Assembly (NCBI GenBank): GCA_026003175.1
Contig: BPGT01000001.1
Coordinates: 596,839 to 660,838, forward strand
DNA: 64,000 bases
Origin: Armatimonadota bacterium
GTDB lineage: Bacteria; Armatimonadota; HRBIN16
Direction of reading: 5' to 3'
The translations under genes and the position numbers were made by a program. Shown here one piece after another: positions 1 through 8,949 of the stretch (within the stretch, counting starts at the first letter, position 1; each line of letters starts with the position of its first letter). The notes below the pieces were generated by a model. The model was not told the DNA's origin, did no database searches, and saw only the letters and a program-made list of their open reading frames with translations.

Positions 1-1170
1 GCGTTTGTGTTCAAGACAATGGCGGACCCGTACGTGGGCAAGCTCACCTACTTCCGCGTGATCTCGGGTGTGTTGCGCTCCGACAGCCATGTGTGGAACG
101 CCAACAAAGAGCGCGATGAGCGTGTGGGGCAGATTTTCTTCGTGCGAGGTAAACAGCAAGAGCCGACACCTGCGGTGCACGCAGGCGACATTGGCGCGAT
201 TGCTAAGCTGCAGGAAACCAGCACTGGCGACACACTGACCGACCGCGCCAAGCCCATTATCCTGCCGGGCATCGAGTTTCCTGCGCCAGTGTATAGTGTG
301 GCGATTCGCGCTAAGAGCAAAGCGGACGAGGACCGTTTGGGCCCCGCCCTGAACCGCCTGGCGGAAGAGGACCCGACCTTCCGCTACTACCGCGACCCCG
401 AAACGGGACAAACGGTGATTTCAGGCATGGGTGAATCGCATCTGGACGTCGTTATCGAGCGGATGAAGCGCAAGTTCGGCACGGAAGTGAACGTTGAGGA
501 ACTGCGCATTCCCTATCGCGAGACCATTCGCAGCAAGGCGCAGGCACAAGGCAAGCACAAAAAACAGACCGGCGGTCGCGGACAGTACGGCGACTGCTGG
601 ATTGAGATAGAACCCTATCCCGATGGCGAGTTCCTGTTTGAGGACCGCATTGTGGGCGGCGTGATCCCGAAGCAGTATATCCCTGCAGTGGAAAAAGGCG
701 TGCGCGACGCGATGCGCCGAGGCGTGCTGGCTGGCTATCCGGTTGTCAACGTCAAGTGCGCCGTGTACGATGGTTCGTACCATACGGTAGACTCGTCGGA
801 CCAGGCGTTCCAGATAGCAGGTAGCCTCGCGTTCCAGAACGCCGCCGCCAAAGCGAACATGGTGTTGCTGGAGCCGGTGCTGAAGGTGGAGATTATTGTG
901 CCGGAAGAGTTTCTGGGCGACGTCATTAGCGACCTGAACGGCAAGCGCGGGCGCGTGATGGGCACTGAGAGCGCAGGCCCCGGCAAGCAGAAAATCACCG
1001 CGCTGGTGCCGCAGGCGGAGATGGTGCGCTACGCGATTGACCTGCGTTCCATCACGCGCGGGCGTGGGCGATTCTCCACCGAGTTCTCGCACTACGACGA
1101 GGTGCCGGCGCACATCGCCCAGCAGATTATCGAACGCGCCAAGAAAGAGCGTGCCGAGGCGGAGAAATAG
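1..1170 (+). CDS. Elongation factor G-like GTPase (EF-G2 type), 3' part
   Basis: The reading frame is open from base 1, so the gene begins outside the window and the GTPase domain is missing. What remains covers the end of domain II and domains III to V. Visible signatures are [18 protein letters not shown] (domain III), [17 protein letters not shown] (start of domain IV), [23 protein letters not shown] and the domain V stretch [19 protein letters not shown] moves tRNA and mRNA through the ribosome or splits ribosomes. The [16 protein letters not shown] version of domain IV is, as I recall it, more typical of the second paralogue (EF-G2/FusA2-like) than of canonical FusA, which usually has the pattern KQSGGRGQYGH. 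The paralogue assignment is therefore an inference. It lies 56 bases before rpsN, separated by a small palindromic repeat. Confidence 0.88.
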   Translation, partial: AFVFKTMADPYVGKLTYFRVISGVLRSDSHVWNANKERDERVGQIFFVRGKQQEPTPAVHAGDIGAIAKLQETSTGDTLTDRAKPIILPGIEFPAPVYSVAIRAKSKADEDRLGPALNRLAEEDPTFRYYRDPETGQTVISGMGESHLDVVIERMKRKFGTEVNVEELRIPYRETIRSKAQAQGKHKKQTGGRGQYGDCWIEIEPYPDGEFLFEDRIVGGVIPKQYIPAVEKGVRDAMRRGVLAGYPVVNVKCAVYDGSYHTVDSSDQAFQIAGSLAFQNAAAKANMVLLEPVLKVEIIVPEEFLGDVISDLNGKRGRVMGTESAGPGKQKITALVPQAEMVRYAIDLRSITRGRGRFSTEFSHYDEVPAHIAQQIIERAKKERAEAEK

Positions 1171-1179
1171 ATGACCGTC

Positions 1180-1206
1180 TGTAGCCGCAACCTTCAGGTT
1201 GCGCAG
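1180..1206 (+). repeat. Small palindromic intergenic repeat, TGTAGCC family, copy 1
   Basis: TGTAGCCGC is followed by a hairpin with arms GCAACCT and AGGTTGC around a 2-base loop. It has the same layout as copies near 12000, 36401 and 51929. It sits between the EF-G-like gene and rpsN, just before the rpsN ribosome-binding site. Confidence 0.6.
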
Positions 1207-1226
1207 TTATCAGGAGGGAGTGACCT

Positions 1227-1412
1227 GTGGCAAAAGAGTGTTTGAAAGTGAAAGCGCGGCGCCCGCAGAAGTTCAAGGTGCGTGAGTACCACCGTTGCAG
1301 CATCTGCGGTCGCCCCCGCGGATATATTCGCAAATTCGGTTTGTGCCGAATCTGCTTCCGCGAGATGGCACATCGCGGGCTACTGCCCGGTGTCAAAAAA
1401 GCATCGTGGTAA
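1227..1412 (+). CDS. rpsN: 30S ribosomal protein S14, zinc-binding type Z
   Basis: This 61-residue protein of the small subunit head has the two CxxC pairs (CSIC and CRIC) of the zinc-ribbon form of S14. The length is normal for the short type Z form. The start is GTG, preceded by AGGAGGGAG at a suitable distance. It opens the ribosomal run rpsN-rpsH-rplF. In most bacteria rplX and rplE come directly before rpsN. Here they are absent and an EF-G-like gene takes that place, so the standard spc operon is broken at this point. Confidence 0.97.
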   Translation: MAKECLKVKARRPQKFKVREYHRCSICGRPRGYIRKFGLCRICFREMAHRGLLPGVKKASW

Positions 1413-1490
1413 CGGGGATGGATACCTTCGCCGTGCCTGACAGGCGCGCAGCGAACCGTCCATCACACCAGGAAGAAGGAGGAAAAAATC

Positions 1491-1901
1491 ATGCCTGTCA
1501 ACGACCCGATTGCGGATATGTTGACACGCATCCGCAATGCCAACATGGCACTCCACGAGACAGTGGAGATGGATGCGTCCAAAATCAAAGTGGAAATTTG
1601 CCGAATCCTCAAGGAAGAAGGCTACATCAAGGACTACGAGGTCATTGAGGCAAAGCCTCAAAACCGCTTGCGCATTACTTTGAAGTACGGTGCGAAACAG
1701 GGCAGGACGCGCGAACGCGCGATTACCAACCTGCGCCGGATAAGCAAGCCGGGGCTGCGGGTGTATCGCAAGGCAAAGGACCTGAAGCCTGTCTATTTCG
1801 GCTTCGGTACGGCAATTGTCAGCACTTCGCGCGGTATCATGACCGACAAACAGGCTCGCCGACTGGGCTTGGGAGGCGAAGTGCTGGCGGAAGTGTGGTA
1901 A
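1491..1901 (+). CDS. rpsH: 30S ribosomal protein S8
   Basis: This 136-residue primary 16S rRNA-binding protein is needed for central-domain assembly and, in many bacteria, for translational feedback on the spc operon. It begins [18 protein letters not shown] and ends with the family hallmark [19 protein letters not shown]. The ATG is preceded by GAAGGAGGAAAAAATC, a strong ribosome-binding site. It follows rpsN after 78 bases and precedes rplF after 36. Confidence 0.98.
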   Translation: MPVNDPIADMLTRIRNANMALHETVEMDASKIKVEICRILKEEGYIKDYEVIEAKPQNRLRITLKYGAKQGRTRERAITNLRRISKPGLRVYRKAKDLKPVYFGFGTAIVSTSRGIMTDKQARRLGLGGEVLAEVW

Positions 1902-1937
1902 AATAGAGTTCGCACCGGGGAAAAGGAGTGTTGTCGT

Positions 1938-2522
1938 ATGTCACGTATAGGCAAAAAACCGATACCCATCCCGCAGGGAGTAGATGTGCAGTGGGAGCCT
2001 GGACGTATCACGGTGTCCGGTCCGCTGGGTACGTTGACCAAGACGATACCCACCGAGATGACCGTGCGCCGTGAGGACGGCTTCTTGCTGGTAGAGCGCC
2101 CCAGCGATGAGCGCAATCACCGCGCCCTGCACGGCTTGACCCGCACGCTGATCGCCAATATGATAGAAGGCGTTTCGAAGGGCTACGAGCGCGTGCTGGA
2201 GGTGGTAGGCGTGGGCTACCGCGCCCAGGTGGATGGCGGCAAGCTCTCACTCAGCGTGGGATACGCACAGCCGAAGGTGCTGGAGCCTCTGCCCGGCATT
2301 AAATTCGAAGTGGGGCAAGACGTGAACACCCGTATGCCCCTGATCACGGTCAAGGGCATCGACAAAGAGGTGGTAGGGCAGCAGGCAGCGCTCATTCGGC
2401 GCGTGCGCCCGCCAGAGCCTTACAAGGGTATGGGCATCCGATATCGTGGTGAACAGATACGCCGCAAAGCCGGAAAGGCTGGTAAAGGTGGTAAAGGCGG
2501 CGGAAAAGGTAAGGGGAAGTAA
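1938..2522 (+). CDS. rplF: 50S ribosomal protein L6, with Gly/Lys tail
   Basis: This 194-residue protein has two L6 alpha-beta domains: MSRIGKKPIPIPQGV at the start, GVSKGYERVLEVVGVGYRA in the middle, and PPEPYKGMGIRYRGEQIRRKAGK near the end. L6 sits near the sarcin-ricin loop and the factor-binding site. The usual length is about 178 residues. Here the C-terminus continues as a tail made almost only of Gly and Lys (KAGKGGKGGGKGKGK), which would be a flexible, basic rRNA-binding extension. The start is ATG with AAAAGGAG upstream. Confidence 0.97.
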   Translation: MSRIGKKPIPIPQGVDVQWEPGRITVSGPLGTLTKTIPTEMTVRREDGFLLVERPSDERNHRALHGLTRTLIANMIEGVSKGYERVLEVVGVGYRAQVDGGKLSLSVGYAQPKVLEPLPGIKFEVGQDVNTRMPLITVKGIDKEVVGQQAALIRRVRPPEPYKGMGIRYRGEQIRRKAGKAGKGGKGGGKGKGK

Positions 2523-2525
2523 GCC

Positions 2526-2903
2526 ATGATACAACATAAGAACGTTGCGCCCCGCCAGCGGGGCAGACTACTACGCCATGCGCGAGTACGCAAGAAGATA
2601 CGCGGCACGGCGGAACGCCCACGTTTGGTGGTGTTCCGTAGTTTGAAATACATCTACGCGCAGGTGATAGACGACGAGAAGGGACACACGATCGCCGCCG
2701 CCTCGTCGCTGGAACCTGCTTTGCGCAACTCGCTGCCCAAAACCGATAACATCGAAGCCGCCAGAGCGGTTGGCCGGCTGATTGCAGAACGCGCTATCGA
2801 CGCGGGGGTGCGGCACGTGGTCTTTGATCGCGGCGGCTACAAGTATCACGGGCGCGTCAAAGCGCTGGCAGATGCGGCACGAGAAGGGGGACTGGAGTTC
2901 TAA
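2526..2903 (+). CDS. rplR: 50S ribosomal protein L18
   Basis: This 125-residue 5S rRNA-binding protein of the central protuberance has the motifs [31 protein letters not shown] and the C-terminal [28 protein letters not shown]. The length is normal. It starts 3 bases after the rplF stop, so translation is probably coupled, and it ends 2 bases before rpsE. Confidence 0.98.
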   Translation: MIQHKNVAPRQRGRLLRHARVRKKIRGTAERPRLVVFRSLKYIYAQVIDDEKGHTIAAASSLEPALRNSLPKTDNIEAARAVGRLIAERAIDAGVRHVVFDRGGYKYHGRVKALADAAREGGLEF

Positions 2904-2905
2904 CT

Positions 2906-3457
2906 ATGGCACGAATAGACGCAGATACACTCAACTTGCAGGAGCGCGTTATCCGCACGAACCGCGTGCAAAAGACGCACAAGGGCGGTCGTACAATGAG
3001 CTGGAACGCGCTGGTGGTGGTCGGCGATGGTCATGGACACGTCGGCGCGGGGCTGGGGAAGGCTCGTGCTATTCCCGACGCCATCCGCAAAGGCGTGGAA
3101 GACGCCAAAAAGCGACTGATCGAAGTGCCCATTGTGGGCACATCTATCCCGCATCAGGTGGTCACCTCTTTTGGTGCGTCTACCGTCATCCTCAAACCTG
3201 CCGCTCCCGGTACGGGAGTGGTAGCGGGTACATCGATGCGCGCTATTCTGGAAGCCGCTGGCGTCAAAGACGTGCTGGGCAAGTGCCTGGGCTCCAGAAA
3301 CCCCATTAATGTCGCCTGGGCAACTATCAAAGCGCTGCAGATGCTCAAACGGGTGGAACACGTGGCGCAGATGCGTGGCAAACAGCCGGAGCAGATAGTG
3401 CCCTGGATGCGAAAATACCTGGAAGGCAAGGAGGAGGGAACCACTGATGGCTCTTAA
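2906..3457 (+). CDS. rpsE: 30S ribosomal protein S5
   Basis: This 183-residue S5 takes part in decoding accuracy and in mRNA unwinding at the entry channel. The N-terminal double-stranded RNA-binding domain shows [31 protein letters not shown] split over the S5 signature. The C-terminal domain has [29 protein letters not shown] and [10 protein letters not shown]. The start is 2 bases after rplR. The 3' end overlaps rpmD by 11 bases, a sign of coupled translation. Confidence 0.98.
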   Translation: MARIDADTLNLQERVIRTNRVQKTHKGGRTMSWNALVVVGDGHGHVGAGLGKARAIPDAIRKGVEDAKKRLIEVPIVGTSIPHQVVTSFGASTVILKPAAPGTGVVAGTSMRAILEAAGVKDVLGKCLGSRNPINVAWATIKALQMLKRVEHVAQMRGKQPEQIVPWMRKYLEGKEEGTTDGS

Positions 3458-3665
3458 AATCACCCTCGTCCGCAGCCCGATCGGCTATAGCAAGAGGCAA
3501 AAGCGCACAGTGGAGGCGCTGGGGCTACGTCGTCTCCACCAGAGCGTCATACAACCCGATAACCCTGCTATTCGTGGTATGGTGCGTAAGGTAAGTCATC
3601 TGGTTACGGTGGAAGAAGTGACTGAAAACGCGGTCACAGAGGAGGCTGCGAATGTTTCTGCATGA
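3447..3665 (+). CDS. rpmD: 50S ribosomal protein L30
   Basis: This small large-subunit protein has 72 residues. The L30 fold is visible as [31 protein letters not shown] followed by [20 protein letters not shown]. Bacterial L30 is usually about 60 residues, and the extra acidic and Ala-rich tail ([14 protein letters not shown]) is a modest extension. It overlaps rpsE by 11 bases and rplO by 14, so the three genes should be translated as a coupled set. Confidence 0.96.
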   Translation: MALKITLVRSPIGYSKRQKRTVEALGLRRLHQSVIQPDNPAIRGMVRKVSHLVTVEEVTENAVTEEAANVSA

Positions 3666-4095
3666 GCTCAAACCTAATCCCGGCTCCACCCATCGGCGCA
3701 AGCGGGTAGGACGCGGAATCGGTTCGGGACACGGCAAAACCGCCGGTCGCGGCACCAAAGGACAGAAGGCACGCGACCAGGTACCCTTGACCTTCGAAGG
3801 CGGACAGACGCCCCTGCACCGCCGCCTGCCTCGCCTGAAGGGGTTCAAAAACCCCACCCACAAGGAGTACACGATAATTAACGTGGCTCTGCTGGAAGAG
3901 CGGTTCGAGGCTGGTGAAGTGGTGACACCTGAACTGTTGCTGGAGCGTCGAATCATCAAGAAGATCGAGAAAGACGGATTGAAAGTGCTCGGTGAGGGCG
4001 AGTTGACCAAAGCGCTCACCGTGCGTGCCCATAAATTCAGCAAATCTGCCGAGCAGAAGATTGTGGCTGCGGGAGGCAGTGTGGAGGCGATATAG
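3652..4095 (+). CDS. rplO: 50S ribosomal protein L15
   Basis: This 147-residue L15 has the Gly-rich basic N-terminal arm [25 protein letters not shown], a long extension that threads into 23S rRNA, then [18 protein letters not shown] and the globular end [19 protein letters not shown]. The length is standard. It overlaps rpmD by 14 bases. The stop is 2 bases before secY. Confidence 0.98.
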   Translation: MFLHELKPNPGSTHRRKRVGRGIGSGHGKTAGRGTKGQKARDQVPLTFEGGQTPLHRRLPRLKGFKNPTHKEYTIINVALLEERFEAGEVVTPELLLERRIIKKIEKDGLKVLGEGELTKALTVRAHKFSKSAEQKIVAAGGSVEAI

Positions 4096-4097
4096 CC

Positions 4098-5402
4098 ATG
4101 CTTGAAACCCTGATAGCAGCGTGGAAGTTACCCGACTTGCGCCAGCGCATCCTGTTTGTATTCGGTGCGTTCGCCGTGTACACGGTGGGGTTGCATATCC
4201 CTGTGCCCGGCATCGACCATGCGGCGATGGAGCGTCTGTTTGCGCAGGGAGGCGTGTTCGGGTTGGTGGATGTGTTCTCCGGCGGCGCGCTGCGCAAGTT
4301 CACCATCTTCGCGATGGGCATCGTGCCGTACATCAACGCCTCGATCATCATGCAGCTGCTAGTGGCGGCTATCCCGCAGTGGAAGGAGCTGCAGAAGGAA
4401 GGCGAGACGGGGCGTAAGGAGATCGCCAAACGTACTCGCTACCTGACCGTGGCGTTGGCTTTCCTGCAGTCGCTGGGGATTAGCATCACGCTGGTACGCT
4501 CACAGATTCTCACTGCAAACTGGTGGCAGCTGATAGTCACCGCAACGGTGCTGACGGCAGGGACCATGTTCCTGTTGTGGTTGGGCGAGCAGATTACCGA
4601 CAAGGGCGTGGGCAACGGCGTATCGCTCATCATCTTTGCCAGCATTACCGCCAGCCTGCCATGGCAGATGTCTAAGGTGTGGGAATCGGTATCGCTGCTT
4701 CAGGCATGGACGAGCCTCATCCTGCTGACGGTAGTATTTCTGGGCACTATCGTGGGTATCGTGTATGTCACACAGGCTCAGCGGAAGATCCCCATTCAGC
4801 ACGCGCGGCGCATTGTCGGCATGCGGCAAGTTGGTGGACACAGCTCTTTCCTGCCTCTCAAAATCGCGATGGCAGGCGTCATCCCCATCATCTTCGCCAT
4901 CTCGCTGATGCTGCTGCCGATGACAATCGTAACAGCTATCCCTGCGGTGGCGCACGCTGGCCCGGGGGATGGTTTTCCCTACTATGTCCGCATGGCGGCA
5001 CAATGGCTGGCTCCGGGAGACAATGTCTTCGCGCTGCTGATGTACGGGATTGTGATTGTGATTTTCACTTACTTCTATACCGCCGTGCAGTTTGACGTGA
5101 ACGATATAGCAGATAACCTGAAGAAGTACGGCAGTTACATCCCGGGCATTCGTCCGGGCAAGCCGACGGCGGACTATCTGGACAAAGTGGTATCGCGTAT
5201 TACCTTCGCGGGAGCGCTGTTCCTAGCAGCGGTAGCGATTATCCAGTACATTACCCCGTGGATTACAGGAGTGTCGCTGGGCACGTTTTCGCTGGTGGGC
5301 GGTACCTCTCTGCTCATCGTGGTGGGGGTAGCGTTGGAAACCATGCAAAGCATCGAGGCGCAGATGTTGATGCGCAACTACGAAGGCTTTTTGCGCGAAT
5401 AG
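4098..5402 (+). CDS. secY: Protein translocase channel subunit SecY
   Basis: This 434-residue, ten-helix channel of the Sec translocon exports unfolded proteins and inserts membrane proteins. Family landmarks are the N-terminal LPDLRQRILFVFGAFAVYTVG, the plug-region sequence FSGGALRKFTIFAMGIVPYINASI (helix 2), DKGVGNGVSLIIFA, QAQRKIPIQHARR in the cytosolic loop, and the C-terminal GTSLLIVVGVALETMQ. SecY lies between rplO and adk, as in most spc operons. No secE or secG is in view. Confidence 0.97.
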   Translation: MLETLIAAWKLPDLRQRILFVFGAFAVYTVGLHIPVPGIDHAAMERLFAQGGVFGLVDVFSGGALRKFTIFAMGIVPYINASIIMQLLVAAIPQWKELQKEGETGRKEIAKRTRYLTVALAFLQSLGISITLVRSQILTANWWQLIVTATVLTAGTMFLLWLGEQITDKGVGNGVSLIIFASITASLPWQMSKVWESVSLLQAWTSLILLTVVFLGTIVGIVYVTQAQRKIPIQHARRIVGMRQVGGHSSFLPLKIAMAGVIPIIFAISLMLLPMTIVTAIPAVAHAGPGDGFPYYVRMAAQWLAPGDNVFALLMYGIVIVIFTYFYTAVQFDVNDIADNLKKYGSYIPGIRPGKPTADYLDKVVSRITFAGALFLAAVAIIQYITPWITGVSLGTFSLVGGTSLLIVVGVALETMQSIEAQMLMRNYEGFLRE

Positions 5403-5484
5403 TGTTTATCCCTGCAAGATGATGGGTGTGCTGCAGGGAAAGGAACCGGGTAACCTGACAACCGATAGGAGCAAGAAACGACCG

Positions 5485-6156
5485 ATGATATGGATACTTC
5501 TGGGTGCCCCGGGCGCCGGTAAGGGCACGCAGGCGAAACGTCTGCAGGGGGATTTGGGTTTTGTGCAGATAAGCACAGGTGAGTTGCTGCGAGAAGCCAT
5601 GAAGGCGGGAACCGAACTGGGTAAGAACGTGGAAGGTTACATCCGGCGCGGTGAGCTGGTTCCCGATAACCTCGTGGCAGAGGTATTGCAAGAGAGATTA
5701 GCGCAAGGCGACACCGGCAACGGTGTGATACTAGATGGCTTTCCGCGCACGGTGCGGCAGGCACAGATGCTGGAGGAGATACTGGCAAGACACCACTGGC
5801 GGCTATGCGGTGTGCTGTATCTGGACGCGTCGGAAGAGGTTGTGTTGCATCGTCTGGGCGGCAGGCGAACCTGCCCGCAGTGCGGGGCAAATTACCATGT
5901 TGTCACTATGCCACCAAAGGTGGACGGTCGTTGCGACCGCTGTGGAGCGGAACTGGTATTACGTCCTGACGACGCGCTCGATGCCATTCACAAGCGTCTC
6001 GAGGTGTACCGCGAGCAGACCGAACCGCTGGTGGCTTTTTATAGCCAGCGAGGCATGCTGGAGCGAATAGACGCCGGCGGCGATGCAGAGGAAGTGTACC
6101 GAGCGGTGAAAACTGCCATCTCCCGCCGCTGGCAACAGTGTTTGGCAAACGGATGA
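5485..6156 (+). CDS. adk: Adenylate kinase, zinc-LID form
   Basis: The enzyme interconverts AMP and ATP with two ADP in the cytosol. It has 223 residues. The P-loop GAPGAGKGTQAKRL is at residues 7-20, followed by the AMP-binding part STGELLR and DGFPRTVRQA. The long LID carries four cysteines as CPQC and CDRC, so it should bind structural zinc, as in many thermophile and Gram-positive enzymes. The same frame is open up to ATG at 5419, but the protein family begins at MIWILLGAPG and AGGAG stands 13 bases before the ATG at 5485, so I chose that start. Its stop overlaps the map start as ATGA. Confidence 0.96.
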   Translation: MIWILLGAPGAGKGTQAKRLQGDLGFVQISTGELLREAMKAGTELGKNVEGYIRRGELVPDNLVAEVLQERLAQGDTGNGVILDGFPRTVRQAQMLEEILARHHWRLCGVLYLDASEEVVLHRLGGRRTCPQCGANYHVVTMPPKVDGRCDRCGAELVLRPDDALDAIHKRLEVYREQTEPLVAFYSQRGMLERIDAGGDAEEVYRAVKTAISRRWQQCLANG

Positions 6157-6902
6157 TTATCATTAAGAGCCCGGCAGAGATAGAAAAGATACGCGCAGCA
6201 GGCAGGGTACTGGCACGTATCCTGCGCACGTTGAGCGAGTCGATAACCCCCGGGGTCACGACGACGGCGGATTTGGATGCGCTGGCAGCCATTTTGGTGA
6301 AAGAGGCGGGGGGACGTGCTGCGTTCAAAGGGTATATGGGTTATCCTGCCCATATCTGCACCTCGGTGAATCATCAGGTGGTGCATGGGTTGCCATCCAA
6401 CCGGGTGCTGATGTCTGGCGACATCCTGAGTATCGATATGGGCGTGGAACTGAATGGCTACTACGCTGACGCCGCGATTACTGTGCCCATCGGCGAGATA
6501 ACGCCGGAAGCACAGCGCCTGCTGGACATCACGCGCCAGGCGCTATATGTGGGTATCGACCAGGCGCAGGTCGGCAAACGTATCGGCGATATCGCCTCCG
6601 CCATCCAGAAGTTTGTGGAAAAGCACGGCTATTCGGTGGTGCGGGAACTGGTAGGGCACGGTGTGGGCAGGAAGATACATGAAGACCCAGCTGTGCCCAA
6701 TTACGGCAAACCGGGCAGTGGACCGGTGCTACGGGAAGGGATGACGCTGGCGATTGAGCCCATGGTCAATCAGGGCAAACCGCAGGTGGAGTGCCTTTCG
6801 GACAAGTGGACAATAGTGACAGAGGACGGCAAGCTCTCTGCTCACTTTGAGCATACCGTCGCCATCACCCGTAAGGGTCCGTTAATCCTTACGGTAGAGT
6901 GA
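6153..6902 (+). CDS. map: Methionine aminopeptidase, type I
   Basis: The enzyme removes the initiator methionine from new proteins. It has 249 residues. The dinuclear metal ligands can be placed at Asp95 and Asp106 ([18 protein letters not shown]), His169 ([15 protein letters not shown]), Glu202 (LAIEPM) and Glu233 (FEHTVAI). His78 lies in [10 protein letters not shown]. There is no N-terminal zinc-finger or SH3-binding extension, which fits type Ia. I chose the ATG that overlaps the adk stop (ATGA) over a GTG five codons upstream. The order adk-map-infA is typical. Confidence 0.96.
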   Translation: MIIIKSPAEIEKIRAAGRVLARILRTLSESITPGVTTTADLDALAAILVKEAGGRAAFKGYMGYPAHICTSVNHQVVHGLPSNRVLMSGDILSIDMGVELNGYYADAAITVPIGEITPEAQRLLDITRQALYVGIDQAQVGKRIGDIASAIQKFVEKHGYSVVRELVGHGVGRKIHEDPAVPNYGKPGSGPVLREGMTLAIEPMVNQGKPQVECLSDKWTIVTEDGKLSAHFEHTVAITRKGPLILTVE

Positions 6903-6937
6903 ACACACACCCTTTGGAACGGGTGGGGACAGGGGCT

Positions 6938-7177
6938 ATGGCAAAGAAGCAAGAGCCTGTCGAGAAGGAGAAAGGGCTTCAGGTAGAGGGCACGGTGGTA
7001 GAAACCCTTCCAAACGCGATGTTTCGCGTGCAGATTCAGGAAGGACACATCGTGCTGGCGCACGTCTCCGGCAAAATGCGCATGCATTTCATTAAAATCT
7101 TGCCTGGGGACCGTGTGCTGGTAGAGTTGTCACCCTACGACCTGACTCGCGGGCGGATTATCTATCGCTACAAATAG
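6938..7177 (+). CDS. infA: Translation initiation factor IF-1
   Basis: This 79-residue OB-fold protein binds the ribosomal A site during initiation. The core reads [19 protein letters not shown], then [44 protein letters not shown] in the standard IF-1 pattern. The usual length is about 72. Here the N-terminus adds a short charged segment ([13 protein letters not shown]). The frame is open from a GTG at 6899, but the ATG at 6938 with GGGGACAGGGGC ahead of it fits better. Confidence 0.95.
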   Translation: MAKKQEPVEKEKGLQVEGTVVETLPNAMFRVQIQEGHIVLAHVSGKMRMHFIKILPGDRVLVELSPYDLTRGRIIYRYK

Positions 7178-7208
7178 CGCGTGGTAGCCCGGTAAGAGAG
7201 AAAAACAC

Positions 7209-7238
7209 TTGCCGAAAGGGGGATACTTTCGGTATAAT
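7209..7238 (+). promoter_or_regulatory. Sigma-70-type promoter before rpmJ, with a palindromic spacer
   Basis: The -35 box is TTGCCG (7209-7214) and the -10 box is TATAAT (7233-7238), with an 18-base spacer. The spacer region contains a perfect 7-base inverted repeat, CCGAAAG (7212-7218) and CTTTCGG (7226-7232). This could form a hairpin or be an operator. It lies in the only sizeable gap of the adk-rpsI run and would start a separate rpmJ-rpsM-rpsK-rpsD-rpoA-rplQ transcript. Confidence 0.75.
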
Positions 7239-7293
7239 AGGTGTTTGCGTGTCCTTTTGGGCTTTGCATTCGGGCTGAGAAGGGGTTCAGACC

Positions 7294-7410
7294 ATGAAAG
7301 TTAGAGCATCGGTGAAGAAAATCTGCAACGATTGCAAAATCATACGGCGTCGGGGTGTGGTTCGGGTTATCTGCAAAAAGAACCCGAAGCACAAGCAGCG
7401 TCAGGGGTAA
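7294..7410 (+). CDS. rpmJ: 50S ribosomal protein L36
   Basis: A 38-residue protein, read directly from the sequence. It begins [15 protein letters not shown] and ends [14 protein letters not shown]. The C-x2-C, C and H pattern (CNDC, then C and H near the end) is the zinc-binding ribosomal L36 ('C+') form. It lies between infA and rpsM, the usual place for rpmJ. The stop is 12 bases before the rpsM start. Confidence 0.97.
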   Translation: MKVRASVKKICNDCKIIRRRGVVRVICKKNPKHKQRQG

Positions 7411-7422
7411 GGAGGCAGTACG

Positions 7423-7797
7423 TTGGCACGCATTGCTGGTGTAGATTTGCCACGAGATAAGAAGATCGAGTACGCCCTGCCGTACATCTACGGCATCGGG
7501 CTGTCCAGTGCGCGCAAGATACTGGCGCAGTGCGGCATAGACCCTTCCACCCGTGTGCGCCAGCTCACGGAGGGTGAGATTAGCCGTCTGCGTGAGGTAA
7601 TTGACCGCGAGTATCGCGTGGAAGGCGAGCTCCGCCGCGAGGTACAGCAGAACATCCGCCGACTGATAGAAATCGGCTGTTATCGCGGCTTGAGACATCG
7701 CCGCGGGCTGCCTGTGCGAGGGCAGCGTACACGCACCAACGCCCGCACACGCAAAGGTCCGCGCCGCACCGTGGGCACGAAGCGCAAGAAGAAGTAA
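7423..7797 (+). CDS. rpsM: 30S ribosomal protein S13
   Basis: This 124-residue small-subunit head protein contacts tRNA and forms the bridge to the large subunit. It begins [25 protein letters not shown] and ends with the basic tail [30 protein letters not shown]. The start is TTG, with GGAGGCAG 7 bases upstream, and no in-frame ATG would give the conserved N-terminus. It is the first gene after rpmJ in the alpha-operon order. Confidence 0.97.
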   Translation: MARIAGVDLPRDKKIEYALPYIYGIGLSSARKILAQCGIDPSTRVRQLTEGEISRLREVIDREYRVEGELRREVQQNIRRLIEIGCYRGLRHRRGLPVRGQRTRTNARTRKGPRRTVGTKRKKK

Positions 7798-7815
7798 TAC
7801 GGGAGGCACTTTCAG

Positions 7816-8211
7816 ATGGCAAGAAAGGTTGTTACCACTCGGCAAAAGACGAAACCGAAGAAGAATATCGTTCACGGTGTCGCGCACATCCAGTCTACTT
7901 TCAATAACACCATTGTAGCGATTACCGATGTGAAGGGCGACGTGATTGCGTGGTCCAGCGCGGGGGTAGTTGGCTTCAAAGGGGCGCGCAAAGGTACACC
8001 CTTCGCAGCGCAGATGGCAGCGGAAGACTGTGCGCGCAAGGCGATGGAACACGGCGTGCGCAAAGTGGACGTAGAGGTCAAAGGACCCGGTCCCGGTCGC
8101 GAGACCGCCATCCGTGCACTGCAGGCGGCGGGGCTGGATATACTCACTATCAAAGATGTGACCCCGGTACCCCATAACGGCTGTCGTCCGCCCAAGCGTC
8201 GCCGGGTGTAA
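7816..8211 (+). CDS. rpsK: 30S ribosomal protein S11
   Basis: This 131-residue platform protein lies near the E site. Typical segments are [56 protein letters not shown] and the C-terminal [18 protein letters not shown]. The length is normal. The spacing to rpsM is 18 bases, with GGGAGGCAC as ribosome-binding site. Confidence 0.98.
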   Translation: MARKVVTTRQKTKPKKNIVHGVAHIQSTFNNTIVAITDVKGDVIAWSSAGVVGFKGARKGTPFAAQMAAEDCARKAMEHGVRKVDVEVKGPGPGRETAIRALQAAGLDILTIKDVTPVPHNGCRPPKRRRV

Positions 8212-8234
8212 AGGAGCAGGAGGAATTTCATTCG

Positions 8235-8867
8235 ATGGGTATTGCGTCACCAAAGTGTCGTCTGTGCCGCCGCGAAGGCGTCAAGCTGTTTTTGAAGGGC
8301 GAGCGTTGCTACACCAAAAAGTGTGCTATCGAGCGGGAAAGCCGCCGCAAGCCGCCCGGGCAGCACGGCGCGATGGCGGTCAGCAAGAAGCTAACCGACT
8401 ACGGCAAGCAGTTGCGCGAAAAGCAGAAACTGCGGCGTATCTATCGTATGGAGGAACGCCCGTTCCGCACGTACGTAGAAGAGGCTATCCGTCGGCCGGG
8501 CGTGGCTGGCGAGAACCTGCTGCAGCTGCTGGAGATGCGGCTGGATAACGTGGTGTATCGGCTGGGGCTGGCGGTATCGCGCGACCAGGCGCGGCAGATG
8601 GTATCGCACGGCTTCTTCACCGTCAACGGGCGAAAGGTAAACATCCCTTCATATCAGCTGCGTCCGGGCGACGAGGTCGCCGTTGCAGAAGGCAGGCGAG
8701 GCTCCGAGCCGATACAGAGTAACCTGCAAAAGCGCGGAGCACATATTCCCGACTGGCTTGCCTTCGACGCCACAACGCTGACGGGGCGCGTGCTGGCACG
8801 CCCGACCCGTGAGCAGATCGATACCGACGTCGAAGAACAGATGATTATCGAGTTCTACTCGCGATAA
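8235..8867 (+). CDS. rpsD: 30S ribosomal protein S4
   Basis: This 210-residue primary 16S rRNA-binding and assembly protein also lines the mRNA entry site. The N-terminal part has the zinc-type cysteine set (CRLCRREG, then [10 protein letters not shown]), usual for the C+ form of S4. The S4 RNA-binding domain is [39 protein letters not shown] split across about residues 97-140. AGGAGGAATTTC precedes the ATG. The gene order rpsK-rpsD-rpoA matches the alpha operon. Confidence 0.98.
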   Translation: MGIASPKCRLCRREGVKLFLKGERCYTKKCAIERESRRKPPGQHGAMAVSKKLTDYGKQLREKQKLRRIYRMEERPFRTYVEEAIRRPGVAGENLLQLLEMRLDNVVYRLGLAVSRDQARQMVSHGFFTVNGRKVNIPSYQLRPGDEVAVAEGRRGSEPIQSNLQKRGAHIPDWLAFDATTLTGRVLARPTREQIDTDVEEQMIIEFYSR

Positions 8868-8949
8868 CGGTGAAGTGAGGGCACTCGCGTGCCCTGTCGT
8901 ATACAGGCGAGATGGACAAAATGCCGTAAGGAGGCAGAGAGTCCCAACC

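Noticed and set aside
421-1113. Long minus-strand frame inside the EF-G-like gene
   Set aside because: It is a shadow of the real gene in GC-rich DNA, with low-complexity His/Arg-rich product and no ribosome-binding site. Similar shadows occur throughout the window.
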